Shown here: positions 9,250 to 18,254 of the stretch, piece by piece
How positions within the stretch are numbered: the stretch's first letter is position 1
Layout of the letters: each line of letters begins with the position of its first letter
Assembly: GCF_000770795.1 (NCBI RefSeq)
Contig: NZ_JRKJ01000002.1
Location: forward strand, 558,001-622,000
DNA: 64,000 nt
DNA from: Lysobacter dokdonensis DS-58
Lineage (GTDB): Bacteria > Pseudomonadota > Gammaproteobacteria > Xanthomonadales > Xanthomonadaceae
Direction: 5' to 3'
Notes under the pieces: generated by a model
Databases searched by the model: none
What the model was told of the DNA's origin: nothing
What the model saw: the letters and a program-made list of their open reading frames with translations, nothing else
Made by a program: the position numbers and the translations under genes

Positions 9250-9815
9250 CACTTCACGCGGCTGACGTACTCGCCCGAGCGCGTGTCGACCTTGATCGTT
9301 TCTTCCTGGCCGACGAACAGCGGGACGCGCACGACGGCGCCGGTTTCCAGCGTGGCCGGCTTGCCGCCGCCGCCCGAGGTGTCGCCGCGGACGCCCGGAT
9401 CGGTTTCCGTGATCTTGAGTTCGACGAAGTTCGGCGGCTGCACCATGATCGGCGTGCCGTTGAACAGCGTGACCACGCATTCTTCCTCGCCCTTGAGCCA
9501 CTTGTCCGCGCCGCCCATGCCGTTCTTGTCGGCCTGCACCTGCTCGAAGGACTCGGGGTTCATGAAGTGCCAGTACTCGCCGTCGGCGTAGAGGAACTGC
9601 ATGTCGGTATCGACGACGTCGGCCTGCTCCACGCTGTCGGTGGCCTTCATCGTCATTTCGACGACGCGGCCGGACTTGATGCTGCGGTACTTCACGCGGG
9701 TGAACGCCTGACCCTTGCCCGGCTTGACGTATTCGGTGTCGATGATGACGCAGGGGTCGTTGTTGACCAGGATCTTCTGTCCGGTCTTGACGTCGTTCAT
9801 GCCGAGGGTGGCCAC
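9249..9815 (-). CDS. efp: Elongation factor P
   Basis: 188 residues, the standard EF-P length. The N-terminal KOW-like domain carries the loop [10 protein letters not shown], whose Lys is the residue beta-lysylated by the EpmA/EpmB pathway. The central and C-terminal OB domains follow ([21 protein letters not shown]; ending [12 protein letters not shown]). EF-P relieves ribosome stalling at polyproline. The divergent neighbour is epmB, which makes the (R)-beta-lysine donor for this modification. epmA is not in the window. Confidence 0.97.
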   Translation of the reverse strand: MATLGMNDVKTGQKILVNNDPCVIIDTEYVKPGKGQAFTRVKYRSIKSGRVVEMTMKATDSVEQADVVDTDMQFLYADGEYWHFMNPESFEQVQADKNGMGGADKWLKGEEECVVTLFNGTPIMVQPPNFVELKITETDPGVRGDTSGGGGKPATLETGAVVRVPLFVGQEETIKVDTRSGEYVSRVK

Positions 9816-9888
9816 GGTGTCGCTCCTGATTGATTGCCTGTGCAGCCCGGCGGGCCGTTGACGGGGCCGCTAGAATGCCGAGCTCGCC

Positions 9889-10905
9889 ATGATACCTGCC
9901 GAAGCCCTTCCCCTGCAGCCGCTTGCGACGCCCGACTGGCGCCACCAGTGGCGCGATGCCGTGCGCGATCCGCGGCAATTGCTCACCCTCCTGGGCCTGG
10001 AATCATTGGCTTCGTGCATTTCGGATGCGGCTGCGGCGCAATTCCCGCTGCGCGTGCCGCGCGCCTTCGTTTCCCGCATGCGCCCGGGCGATGCGAACGA
10101 CCCGCTGCTGCGGCAGGTGCTCCCGCTCGACGATGAAGACCGCCTCGTGCCGGGCTTCGGCCTCGATGCGGTGGGCGATGCCGCCGCGCGCACCGCGAAC
10201 GGCGTGCTGCAGAAATACCGGGGGCGCGCCCTGCTGGTCGCCACCGGGAGTTGCGCGGTCCACTGCCGCTACTGCTTCCGCAGGCACTTCGATTACGCGG
10301 GCGACACCGCGGCGGCCGGCGGATGGGGCGAGGCGGTCGCGCGCATCGCCGCGGACCCGACCATCGACGAAGTGCTGCTCAGCGGCGGCGACCCGTTCTC
10401 GCTGGCCACGCCGAAGCTCGCCGAACTCACCGATGCGTTGGCCGGCATCCCGCACCTCAAGCGCCTGCGCATCCATACACGGCTGCCCATCGTGCTGCCC
10501 GACCGCGTGGACGAGGACCTGGTCGCCTGGCTGCGGGGGCTGCCCTGGCCGGTGACGATCGTGGTGCACGCCAACCATGCAAACGAATTCGACCCCGCGG
10601 TCGATGCCGCCCTCGCCCGCCTGCGCGATGCCGGGGCCATGCTGCTCAACCAGGCCGTGTTGCTGCGCGGGGTCAACGACGATGTCGCGTCCCTCGCGGC
10701 GCTGAGCGAGCGCGGCCACCGCGCCGGCGTGTTGCCCTATTACCTGCACCAGCTCGATCGCGTGCAGGGCGCGGCGCATTTCGAAGTCGACGATGCGACC
10801 GCCCTGTCCCTGCACCGCACGCTCGCCGCCCGCCTGTCCGGGTACCTCGTGCCCCGCCTGGTCCGTGAACTCCCCGGCGATCCGGGCAAGAGACCCCTCT
10901 CCTGA
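9889..10905 (+). CDS. epmB: EF-P beta-lysylation protein, lysine 2,3-aminomutase-like
   Basis: 338 residues. The radical-SAM motif CAVHCRYCFRRHF (CxxxCxxC) lies at about residues 123-135, and LLSGGDPFSL is the KAM-family GGDP segment. EpmB converts lysine to (R)-beta-lysine for EF-P modification and, unlike catabolic KAM, is short. It is divergent from efp with a 73-bp shared intergenic region, so both promoters must lie there. Confidence 0.95.
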   Translation: MIPAEALPLQPLATPDWRHQWRDAVRDPRQLLTLLGLESLASCISDAAAAQFPLRVPRAFVSRMRPGDANDPLLRQVLPLDDEDRLVPGFGLDAVGDAAARTANGVLQKYRGRALLVATGSCAVHCRYCFRRHFDYAGDTAAAGGWGEAVARIAADPTIDEVLLSGGDPFSLATPKLAELTDALAGIPHLKRLRIHTRLPIVLPDRVDEDLVAWLRGLPWPVTIVVHANHANEFDPAVDAALARLRDAGAMLLNQAVLLRGVNDDVASLAALSERGHRAGVLPYYLHQLDRVQGAAHFEVDDATALSLHRTLAARLSGYLVPRLVRELPGDPGKRPLS

Positions 10906-11014
10906 CCGTTCGACGCATGGACCTTGACGGGCCATTCGTGCCATAAGGTCAACCGTCCGTCGCCGGAACCGTTTTCCCACTCCCCGGTCGACCCCGCGAC
11001 CCAGAGAGACCCGG

Positions 11015-13093
11015 ATGCGAGCAAAACAGGACAGCGTGCTGCGACTGCTGATCGTCGACGACAGTGTCGAGGCGGCGGAAGCCATCCTCAGCGGCCTGCG
11101 CAACGCTGGCATCAACGTGCGCGTGTCGCGCCCCGAAAACGACGACGCCCTGCCCGCCCTTGTCGGCGGCGCGCTCGACCTCGTGATCGCCGCGAAGGAC
11201 GCCAAGCACCCGACGATGGCCGCCGCGATGCAGGCCATCGACGCCAGCGGCAAGGACATTCCGTTGCTGATGGTGGTCGACACCGTCGACGACACCACGT
11301 TGCTGCAAGCGAGCGAGCGCGGCGTGCGCGGCCTGATCCTGCGCGGCCGCATGCCGCACGTGCTGGCCACGGTGCGCGCGGAATGGGAAGACCTCGAGGC
11401 CCGCCGCGCGCAGCGCCTGCTCGAAGCGCAGGTGCGCGAGACCGAACGCCGCTGCGATGCGCTCATCGATTCCTCGCGCGACCCGATCGCCTATGTGCAC
11501 GAAGGCATGCACATCCGCGCCAACCAGGCATACCTGGAGATGTTCGGGTTCGATTCCTTCGACGACATCGAAGGCATGTCGCTGCTCGACCTCGTCGCGC
11601 CAAGCCATGTCGCCAACTTCAAGACGCTGCTCAAGGGGCTGTCGAAGGGCGAGGCACCTCCGCCGCGCTACGAGCTCGAAGCGCTCGACCAGGAAGGCAA
11701 CCGCTTTCCCGCCACGATGGAATTCACCTCCGCCTTCTACGAAGGCGAGCCGTGCATCCAGATCGTGTTCCGCAGACAGGAGACCGATCCGGAACTCGCG
11801 CGCGAAGTGGAAGAACTCCGCCAGCGCGACCAGGCCACCGGCCTGCTCAACCGCCCGACGTTCCTCCAGCAACTGGAGTCGTCGGTGGCCGGCGCCGCGC
11901 ACAGCGGCGCGCACCACGGCCTGCTGCTGATCGAGCCGGACCACTTCGTCAAGCTGATGCAGGAAATCGGGCTGGATGCGTCGGATGACCTCATCGCCGG
12001 CCTCGCCACGCGCCTGCGCAGCGCGCTCGGCCCGGACGACATCGCCGCGCGCTTCGGCGAGCATCAATTCGCGGTGCTGTCGAAGAACAGCGACCACGTC
12101 GGCACGGTCGCGCTCGCCGAGCGGGTGCGCGCGGCGTTCGAGGGCCACGTGTTCGAAGTCGGCGAGCGTTCGCTGTCGGCGACGGTGAGCATCGGCGGCG
12201 TGCAGATCGGCGAAAAGATCGCGTCGGTCACGCAGGTGCTGGCCAAGGCCAGCCAGGGCGTGCAGTCGTCGGTAGGCGTTGGCGGCAATCGCGCGGAGAT
12301 CTTCGATCCGGGCGCGGTGGATCGCGCCGAGGAAGAACGCGTGCGTGCGTGGGTCGACCGCATCCGCGCGGCGGTGGACGGCGACGGCTTCGTGCTGCAC
12401 TACCAACCCATCATCAGCCTGCACGGCGAGCCGGGCGAAACTTACGAGGCGCTGCTGCGTCTGCGTGGCGCGCAGGAAGGCGAGCTGGTGCCGCCGCAGA
12501 TGTTCCTGCCGGTGGCGGAGGAGCACGGATTGTTGTGGGAAATCGACCGCTGGGTCGCCGGCCGCGCGATCCAGGTGATCGCCGAGCGCGCGCGCCAGCG
12601 CAAGGACACCACGCTGCTGGTCAAGATCACGCAGGCCTCGCTCGGCGACGACACGCTGGCGAAGTTCATCGGCGAGCAGCTCGCGCTCAACAAGGTGCAG
12701 GGCGACCGCCTCGTGCTGCAGCTCCCGGAGTCGAAGGTCTTCACGCACCTCAAGCAGGCGCAGGCCTTCCGCGCGGCGGTGAAGCAGTTCGGTTGCCGCG
12801 TCGGCCTCGAGCAGTTCGGCACGGGCCTCAACAGCTTCCAGCTGATGCAGCACTTCGAGCCGGCACTGGTGAAGATCGATCGCGCCTTCATCCAGGAACT
12901 CGCGCAGAACCCGGACAACCAGGCGAAGATCAAGGAATTCAGCGCGCGCGCCGCGGAACAGGGGGCGCAGACCATCGCGGAGTTCGTGCAGGACGCAGGC
13001 TCGATGACGTTCCTGTTCACCAGCGGCGTGGACTACGTGCAGGGGCACTTCCTGGCCGCCGCAGGACCGGACATGGACTACGACTTCCAGTAA
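11015..13093 (+). CDS. REC-PAS-GGDEF-EAL protein with degenerate catalytic motifs (FimX-like)
   Basis: 692 residues. Domain order: receiver-like (about 8-125), PAS (about 150-260), GGDEF (about 275-425), EAL (about 440-690). The receiver lacks a normal phospho-acceptor (DLVIAAKDA). The GGDEF motif is replaced by FGEHQF, so diguanylate cyclase activity is unlikely. The EAL domain keeps EALLRLR, but the loop DDFGTG reads EQFGTG and the NxS strand reads KITQAS, so phosphodiesterase activity is also unlikely. This combination matches FimX, a c-di-GMP receptor that promotes type IV pilus assembly through PilZ/PilB in Pseudomonas and Xanthomonas. I infer the same role. A strong terminator follows. 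Confidence 0.85.
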   Translation: MRAKQDSVLRLLIVDDSVEAAEAILSGLRNAGINVRVSRPENDDALPALVGGALDLVIAAKDAKHPTMAAAMQAIDASGKDIPLLMVVDTVDDTTLLQASERGVRGLILRGRMPHVLATVRAEWEDLEARRAQRLLEAQVRETERRCDALIDSSRDPIAYVHEGMHIRANQAYLEMFGFDSFDDIEGMSLLDLVAPSHVANFKTLLKGLSKGEAPPPRYELEALDQEGNRFPATMEFTSAFYEGEPCIQIVFRRQETDPELAREVEELRQRDQATGLLNRPTFLQQLESSVAGAAHSGAHHGLLLIEPDHFVKLMQEIGLDASDDLIAGLATRLRSALGPDDIAARFGEHQFAVLSKNSDHVGTVALAERVRAAFEGHVFEVGERSLSATVSIGGVQIGEKIASVTQVLAKASQGVQSSVGVGGNRAEIFDPGAVDRAEEERVRAWVDRIRAAVDGDGFVLHYQPIISLHGEPGETYEALLRLRGAQEGELVPPQMFLPVAEEHGLLWEIDRWVAGRAIQVIAERARQRKDTTLLVKITQASLGDDTLAKFIGEQLALNKVQGDRLVLQLPESKVFTHLKQAQAFRAAVKQFGCRVGLEQFGTGLNSFQLMQHFEPALVKIDRAFIQELAQNPDNQAKIKEFSARAAEQGAQTIAEFVQDAGSMTFLFTSGVDYVQGHFLAAAGPDMDYDFQ

Positions 13094-13103
13094 GCCGCAC
13101 CAA

Positions 13104-13136
13104 GGAGAAAGGCCCGCCGAAGCGGGCCTTTTTCGT
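13104..13136. terminator. Bidirectional Rho-independent terminator
   Basis: A stem GGCCCGC-CGAA-GCGGGCC is flanked by AAA on the left and TTTTTC on the right. It lies between the convergent FimX-like and htpX genes and can serve both strands. Confidence 0.85.
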
Positions 13137-13137
13137 T

Positions 13138-14043
13138 TCAGGTCACCACGTTTTGGCGCACCTGGTTCGCCGCCGGCTGCCAATTCTTCAGCGCCTCGAT
13201 GCGCTCCTCCAGCGGCGGATGCGTCATCAGCAAGCGACGCAGGCCGTGGCCCACGCCACCGCTGATGCCGAACGCGGCGACCTGCTTGGGCAGCGTGCTT
13301 TCGCCGTAGGTGAGCGACAGGCGCTGCAGCGCGGCGACCATCTTGTCGCGGCCGGCGAGCGTTGCGCCGCCGGCGTCGGCGCGGAACTCGCGGTGACGCG
13401 AGAACCACATCGCGATCATGCTGGCGAACAAACCGAAGACCAGGTCGAGCACGAACACGATGACGTAGTACCCGATGCCGCCGCCACCGCCTTCGCGGTT
13501 GCCGCTGATGAAGCCGTCGATGACGCGGCCCACCACGCGCGAGAGCACGATGACGAAGGTGTTCAGCACGCCCTGCAGCAGCGCCATCGTGACCATGTCG
13601 CCGTTGGCGACGTGGCTGACTTCGTGGCCGAGCACGGCTTCGGCCTCGTCGCGGTCCATCGCGCGCAGCAGGCCGGTGGACACGGCGACGAGCGCCTTGT
13701 TGCGGTTGGCGCCGGTGGCGAACGCGTTGATTTCCGGCGCGTCGTAGATGGCGACTTCGGGCATGCCGATGCCGGCGGCCTTCGCCTGGCGCTGCACGGT
13801 GTCGAACAGCCAGCGTTCGGTTTCATTGCGCGGTTGCGTGATGACGTGCGCCCCGGTGCTGCGCTTGGCCATCCACTTGGAGATCAGCAGCGAGATGATC
13901 GAGCCGCCGAAACCGAACACCGCGGCCATCACGACGAGCCCCACGGCCGACTGCGGGTTGATGCCGAAGATCGCCATCACCACGCTCAACAGCGCGAGCA
14001 CGGCGAGGTTGGTGGCGAGGAACAGGACGACGCGCTTGATCAT
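13138..14043 (-). CDS. htpX: Membrane zinc metalloprotease HtpX
   Basis: 301 residues. Two N-terminal transmembrane helices precede [23 protein letters not shown] and the zinc site [11 protein letters not shown] (HExxH). A second membrane pair and the Glu ligand region [10 protein letters not shown] follow. HtpX is an inner-membrane M48 protease for quality control of membrane proteins with FtsH. The C-terminus [12 protein letters not shown] is characteristic. Confidence 0.95.
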   Translation of the reverse strand: MIKRVVLFLATNLAVLALLSVVMAIFGINPQSAVGLVVMAAVFGFGGSIISLLISKWMAKRSTGAHVITQPRNETERWLFDTVQRQAKAAGIGMPEVAIYDAPEINAFATGANRNKALVAVSTGLLRAMDRDEAEAVLGHEVSHVANGDMVTMALLQGVLNTFVIVLSRVVGRVIDGFISGNREGGGGGIGYYVIVFVLDLVFGLFASMIAMWFSRHREFRADAGGATLAGRDKMVAALQRLSLTYGESTLPKQVAAFGISGGVGHGLRRLLMTHPPLEERIEALKNWQPAANQVRQNVVT

Positions 14044-14121
14044 GGGTTGTATCTCACCAGGCCGGCGGGGGAAGCGGCCATGTAGGGGAAGTGTGGCGAG
14101 CTTCGTATAAATTCAAGCCGA

Positions 14122-15054
14122 ATGTCGATGCGAACCGCCCCGTCCATGCCTCCCCGGAATCCCGTTCGTCGCGGGCGCTTCGCGCCCTCGCCCACCGGCC
14201 CGCTCCATCCGGGCTCGTTGCTGGCCGCCTTCGGCAGCTGGTTGCTGGCGCGCCATGCGGGGGGCGAATGGTGGATCCGCGTCGAGGATCTCGACCCGCC
14301 CCGCGAACAACCCGGCGCGATCGAACGCCAGCTGCGCACGTTGCAGGCCTTCGGCTTCGAATCCGACGGCCCGATCCTCTACCAGAGCGCGCGCGATGCC
14401 GCCTATCGCGACGCGCTCGGGCGGTTGCTCGCCAGCGGCGCAGCGTTCGAATGCTGGTGCAGCCGCGCGGACCTGGCGGACAACGGCGGCCTGCACCACG
14501 CGTGCGTCACCGGTCCGCAGGCCGGTCGCACGCCGGCCGTGCGCCTGCGCGTGCCGCAAGGACAGGTCGTCGCCTTCGACGATGCGATCCAGGGCCGCGT
14601 CACGCAGGACGTTGGCCGCGAAGTGGGCGACGTCGTGTTGCGCCGCGCCGATGGCTTCTGGGCCTACCAACTCGCCGTCGTCGTCGACGATGCCGCGCAG
14701 GGCATCACCGATGTCGTGCGCGGCGCCGACCTGCTCGATTCCACGCCGCGCCAGATCCTGCTTCAGCGCGCGCTCGGCCTGCCGACGCCGGATTACGCGC
14801 ACCTGCCGCTGATCGTCGATGCCGACGGGCGCAAGCTGTCGAAGTCGATGGACGCGGCCCCCATCGACGACGCCGCCGCCCCCCTGCCCGCGCTGCGGTG
14901 GGCCTGGCGCGCGCTCGGGCAGGACCCGGCGGCGCTGGAAGCGTGCACCGATGTCGCCGGAACGCTCGCCGCGGCGCTGGCCGGCTTCTCGCCTTCACGC
15001 GTTCCGTCGGAATCCGTTGCGATGCACAACACGGGTGTCGCAATCGCGCCCTAG
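14122..15054 (+). CDS. gluQ: Glutamyl-Q tRNA(Asp) synthetase
   Basis: 310 residues, the short GluRS paralogue lacking the anticodon-binding domain. RFAPSPTGPLHPGSLLAA is the HIGH-type motif, DLDPPREQPGA the next conserved block, and RKLSKSMDA the KMSKS motif. The enzyme attaches glutamate to queuosine in tRNA-Asp. Zinc-ligand cysteines are present in ECWCSRADL. The start could also be ATG 14128 or 14149; ATG 14122 gives the longest product. Confidence 0.93.
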   Translation: MSMRTAPSMPPRNPVRRGRFAPSPTGPLHPGSLLAAFGSWLLARHAGGEWWIRVEDLDPPREQPGAIERQLRTLQAFGFESDGPILYQSARDAAYRDALGRLLASGAAFECWCSRADLADNGGLHHACVTGPQAGRTPAVRLRVPQGQVVAFDDAIQGRVTQDVGREVGDVVLRRADGFWAYQLAVVVDDAAQGITDVVRGADLLDSTPRQILLQRALGLPTPDYAHLPLIVDADGRKLSKSMDAAPIDDAAAPLPALRWAWRALGQDPAALEACTDVAGTLAAALAGFSPSRVPSESVAMHNTGVAIAP

Positions 15055-15095
15055 ACTGGGACAGCACGCTTTACGCACATCAAGGAGAGAGGCGC

Positions 15096-15836
15096 ATGAC
15101 TTCGAGGGTAGCCCTGGTGACGGGCGGCACGGGCGGCATCGGCACGGCGATCTGCCGGCGGTTGGCGCTGACGGGCCATCGGGTGGCGACGAACTACCGC
15201 AACGAAGAAAAGGCGCGCGCCTGGCAGGAGAAGCTGCGCGCCGACGGCATCGAGGTCGCGCTTGCCGCGGGCGATGTCTCCAGCGACGCGGATGCAGAGG
15301 CGATGGTGCGCGAGGTCGAACGGCAACTCGGCCCCGTCGACATCCTCGTCAACAATGCGGGCATCACGCGCGACACCACGTTCCACAAGATGACCTCGCA
15401 ACAGTGGCGCGAGGTGATCACGACCAACCTGGATTCCTGCTTCAACGTCACGCGCCCGGTCATCGAAGGCATGCGCGCGCGCAAGTGGGGCCGCATCATC
15501 CAGATCGCATCGATCAACGGGCAGAAGGGCCAGTACGGCCAGGCGAACTACGCCGCCGCGAAGGCCGGCATGCACGGCTTCACGATTTCGCTGGCGCAGG
15601 AGAATGCGAAGTTCGGGATCACGGTCAACACGGTGTCCCCCGGCTACATCGGCACCGACATGGTGATGGCCGTGCCCGAAGACGTGCGCGCCAAGATCGT
15701 CGCGCAGATCCCCACGGGCCGCCTGGGCGAACCGGACGAGATCGCATACGCGGTGGCGTTCTTCATCCCCGACGAAGCGGGCTGGATCACCGGCGCCAAC
15801 CTCTCGGCGAACGGCGGGCAATACATGGGCTGGTGA
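15096..15836 (+). CDS. phaB: Acetoacetyl-CoA reductase (PhaB-like), copy 1
   Basis: 246 residues from ATG 15096, with a strong AAGGAGAG site 6 bases upstream. It is a short-chain dehydrogenase: TGGTGGIGTAI (NADPH loop), NNAGITRD, catalytic Ser in IASINGQKGQYGQ, and YAAAKAGMHG (Y-x3-K). The segments GQKGQYGQANY and SPGYIGTDMV are typical of PhaB. It reduces acetoacetyl-CoA to (R)-3-hydroxybutyryl-CoA for polyhydroxyalkanoate synthesis. phaR and a second phaB follow. Confidence 0.92.
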   Translation: MTSRVALVTGGTGGIGTAICRRLALTGHRVATNYRNEEKARAWQEKLRADGIEVALAAGDVSSDADAEAMVREVERQLGPVDILVNNAGITRDTTFHKMTSQQWREVITTNLDSCFNVTRPVIEGMRARKWGRIIQIASINGQKGQYGQANYAAAKAGMHGFTISLAQENAKFGITVNTVSPGYIGTDMVMAVPEDVRAKIVAQIPTGRLGEPDEIAYAVAFFIPDEAGWITGANLSANGGQYMGW

Positions 15837-15844
15837 CGCCCGTG

Positions 15845-15874
15845 GGTGAATCCCCGGCAACCCGGGGATTCACC
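15845..15874 (+). terminator. Strong hairpin after phaB copy 1
   Basis: A perfect 13-bp stem GGTGAATCCCCGG/CCGGGGATTCACC with a 4-base loop begins 9 bases after the stop. Only two T residues follow, so it may be a weak terminator or an mRNA-stabilising structure. Confidence 0.6.
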
Positions 15875-15964
15875 TTCATGACCTGAGGGTCTTGACAGCC
15901 CAGTTGCAATCCCCTGTTGCGGTGCGCCATGCTCGGGCACGCCGTCTTCGGGGGTCGACCGCAC

Positions 15965-16477
15965 ATGCCAGTCCGCGTCATCAAGAAGTATCCGAACCGC
16001 CGTCTCTACGACACGCGGATCTCCAGCTACATCACCATCGAGGACGTGCGCCAGCTCATCGTCGATGGCGAAGAGTTCGAGGTGCGCGACGCCAAGACCG
16101 GCGAGGACCTCACGCGCTGCGTGCTGCTGCAGATCATTTCCGAGCACGAGCAGGAAGGCGAACCGATCCTCTCCACCCAGTTGCTCAGCCAGATCATCCG
16201 GTTCTACGGGGATTCGCTGCAGGGCTTCATGGGCAACTACCTCGAACGCTCGATGCAGATGTTCCTCGAGCAGCAGCAACAGTTCCGCCAGCAGATGAGC
16301 GGCCTGATCGGCCAGGCGCCGTGGACCATGCTCAACCAGCTGACCGAGCGGAACCTGGAGATGTGGAAGGACTTCCAGCAAGGCCTGGTCGGCGGCATGG
16401 GCCGCCCCGCCGCCCCGCGCGCCACGCCGCGGGACGAGAAGGACCAGCCCAAGGAAAAGGACAAGTCCAAGGTCTGA
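15965..16477 (+). CDS. phaR: Polyhydroxyalkanoate synthesis repressor PhaR
   Basis: 170 residues from ATG 15965. The N-terminus RVIKKYPNRRLYDTRISSYITIEDV is the PHB/PHA accumulation-regulator DNA-binding domain, and TGEDLTRCVLLQIISEHE is its partner segment. The C-terminus is a Gln-rich amphipathic region with a Lys/Asp/Glu tail. PhaR binds PHA granules and DNA and represses phasin and PHA genes. It lies between two phaB copies. Confidence 0.94.
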   Translation: MPVRVIKKYPNRRLYDTRISSYITIEDVRQLIVDGEEFEVRDAKTGEDLTRCVLLQIISEHEQEGEPILSTQLLSQIIRFYGDSLQGFMGNYLERSMQMFLEQQQQFRQQMSGLIGQAPWTMLNQLTERNLEMWKDFQQGLVGGMGRPAAPRATPRDEKDQPKEKDKSKV

Positions 16478-16581
16478 GGCTTTCGCCCCCCGCGTCCGGG
16501 GCGTGACGTGCGTGCGTTGACGGCTGAGTTCGCCGCTGGCACGCTGCGGCCTCCTGTTGCACCGCACCAATCGGAATTCCC

Positions 16582-17322
16582 ATGAGCAAGCGCGTGGCCG
16601 TCGTGACCGGCGGCATCGGTGGTCTCGGTACCGAGATCTGCAAGACCCTGGCCCTCGCCGGCCGCACCGTCGTCGCCGCCGACCTCGGCGCGCGCGAGGA
16701 GCGCATCGCCCAGTTCCGCCAGGACGTCGACGGCCTCGACGTGCATTTCGAATCCGGCAACGTCGGCGACTTCGATGCCTGCGGCGCCCTCGTCCGCAAG
16801 GTCGAGGCCGAACGCGGCCCGATCGACATCCTCGTCAACGCCGCCGGCATCACGCGCGACACGACCCTGCGCAAGATGGAGCGCACCGACTGGGAGTCGG
16901 TGATGAACATCAACCTCGACGGCGTATTCAACATGTGCCGCCACGTGGTGGACAGCATGACGACGCGCGGCTTCGGACGCGTGGTCAACATCAGCTCGGT
17001 CAACGGGCAGACCGGCCAGGTCGGCCAGACGAACTACTCCGCCGCCAAGGCCGGCATGCACGGCTTCACGATGGCGCTGGCGCGCGAAGTCGCGCGCAAG
17101 GGCGTCACCGTCAACAGCGTTTCGCCGGGCTACTGCGAAACCGCGATGGTCATGGCGGTGCCGGAAGACGTGCGCACCAAGATCGTCGCCAGCGTGCCCG
17201 TCGGCCGCCTCGGCAAGCCGAGCGAAATCGCGCGGACCGTGGAATTCCTGACGAACGACGAAGCAGGCTTCATCACCGGCGCCAACATCCCGGTGAACGG
17301 CGGCCTGTTCATGAGCTTCTGA
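16582..17322 (+). CDS. phaB: Acetoacetyl-CoA reductase (PhaB-like), copy 2
   Basis: 246 residues, the same length as copy 1 and clearly paralogous: TGGIGGLGTEI, NAAGITRD, ISSVNGQTGQVGQ, YSAAKAGMHG, MVMAVPEDVR. It has its own start and a 104-bp upstream gap from phaR. No phaA or phaC is in the window. The duplicate may differ in cofactor or be regulated separately by PhaR. Confidence 0.92.
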   Translation: MSKRVAVVTGGIGGLGTEICKTLALAGRTVVAADLGAREERIAQFRQDVDGLDVHFESGNVGDFDACGALVRKVEAERGPIDILVNAAGITRDTTLRKMERTDWESVMNINLDGVFNMCRHVVDSMTTRGFGRVVNISSVNGQTGQVGQTNYSAAKAGMHGFTMALAREVARKGVTVNSVSPGYCETAMVMAVPEDVRTKIVASVPVGRLGKPSEIARTVEFLTNDEAGFITGANIPVNGGLFMSF

Positions 17323-17337
17323 TTCGCGCGACGGCGC

Positions 17338-18225
17338 TTACTGCGCCGTCTCGCAGAACTTCTTCCTGTACTCCATCGCCTTCGGCATCAACGCCTGGAG
17401 GTTCTGGATGCGCGTGCCCGGGTTCGGGTGCGTGCTGGAAAATTCCGGCGGCGCCTGCCCGCCGCTCGCCTGGCCCATGCGCTCCCACAACGGGATCGCT
17501 TCCTGCGGGTCGAAACACGCCGCCGCGGCGAGCATCAGGCCCATCTCGTCGGCCTGCGTTTCCTGCTTGCGCGCATACGGCAGCGCGCGGCCATAGCCGT
17601 ACACGGCCATCACCGCCTGCATCTGCTGCTGGTCCATGCCGCTCATCGCGCCGGCCATCTGGCCCATCTGCGCGAGTTTCTGTTCCGACATGCGCTGCGC
17701 GCCGTGGCGCAGCAAGGCGTGCGTGATTTCGTGGCCCATCACCACCGCCATCGCGTTGTTGTTCTGCGCGACGGGAATCAGCCCGGTGTACACCGCCATC
17801 TTCCCGCCCGGCAGGCAGAACGCGTTGACCTGTTCGGACTGGATCAGGTTGACGTCCCAATCGAAGGTCTTCTCGATGTGCGGCGCCTGCATGCCGTGTT
17901 CGGCGGCGAGCGCGTCGGAGACCTGCGGGATCTTCGCGATCAGCCGCGCGGCAATCTCCTTTACCGCGCGCGCATTCGGATCGCTCGGCGGGACGATCTG
18001 CTCGGTCTGCTGCAACTCGTTCCAGGCCTGCAGGCCGAGCGCCTTTTCGTCGTCTGGCGTGATGCTCTGGTCGATGAGCACTTTCTCGCCGGTCAGCGGA
18101 TCGTCGACGCGATTGGAAAACCAGTAATACGCCGCGTAACCGGCGAACAACAGCAGCACCCACCAGCGGATGCCGCCGAATCCCATGCCGCGCCGGCCTT
18201 GCTGGTTCCCGTACTGCATGTTCAT
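17338..18225 (-). CDS. M48 family metallopeptidase (LoiP/BepA-like)
   Basis: 295 residues from ATG 18225, with AAGGAG 8 bases upstream. An N-terminal membrane anchor (IRWWVLLLFAGYAAYYWF) leaves the catalytic domain outside. VMGHEITHALLRHGAQR holds HExxH, and KQETQADEMGL supplies the third zinc ligand. SSTHPNPGTRIQNL is the conserved C-terminal motif of periplasmic M48 proteases. The likely role is envelope protein quality control. It is convergent with phaB copy 2. Confidence 0.9.
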   Translation of the reverse strand: MNMQYGNQQGRRGMGFGGIRWWVLLLFAGYAAYYWFSNRVDDPLTGEKVLIDQSITPDDEKALGLQAWNELQQTEQIVPPSDPNARAVKEIAARLIAKIPQVSDALAAEHGMQAPHIEKTFDWDVNLIQSEQVNAFCLPGGKMAVYTGLIPVAQNNNAMAVVMGHEITHALLRHGAQRMSEQKLAQMGQMAGAMSGMDQQQMQAVMAVYGYGRALPYARKQETQADEMGLMLAAAACFDPQEAIPLWERMGQASGGQAPPEFSSTHPNPGTRIQNLQALMPKAMEYRKKFCETAQ

Positions 18226-18254
18226 CGCGATGCTCCTTGCGAGTGGACCGCGCC

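Noticed and set aside
10949..13408. 819-residue minus-strand ORF
   Set aside because: Antisense to the FimX-like gene with low-complexity composition. No start signal or family motif.
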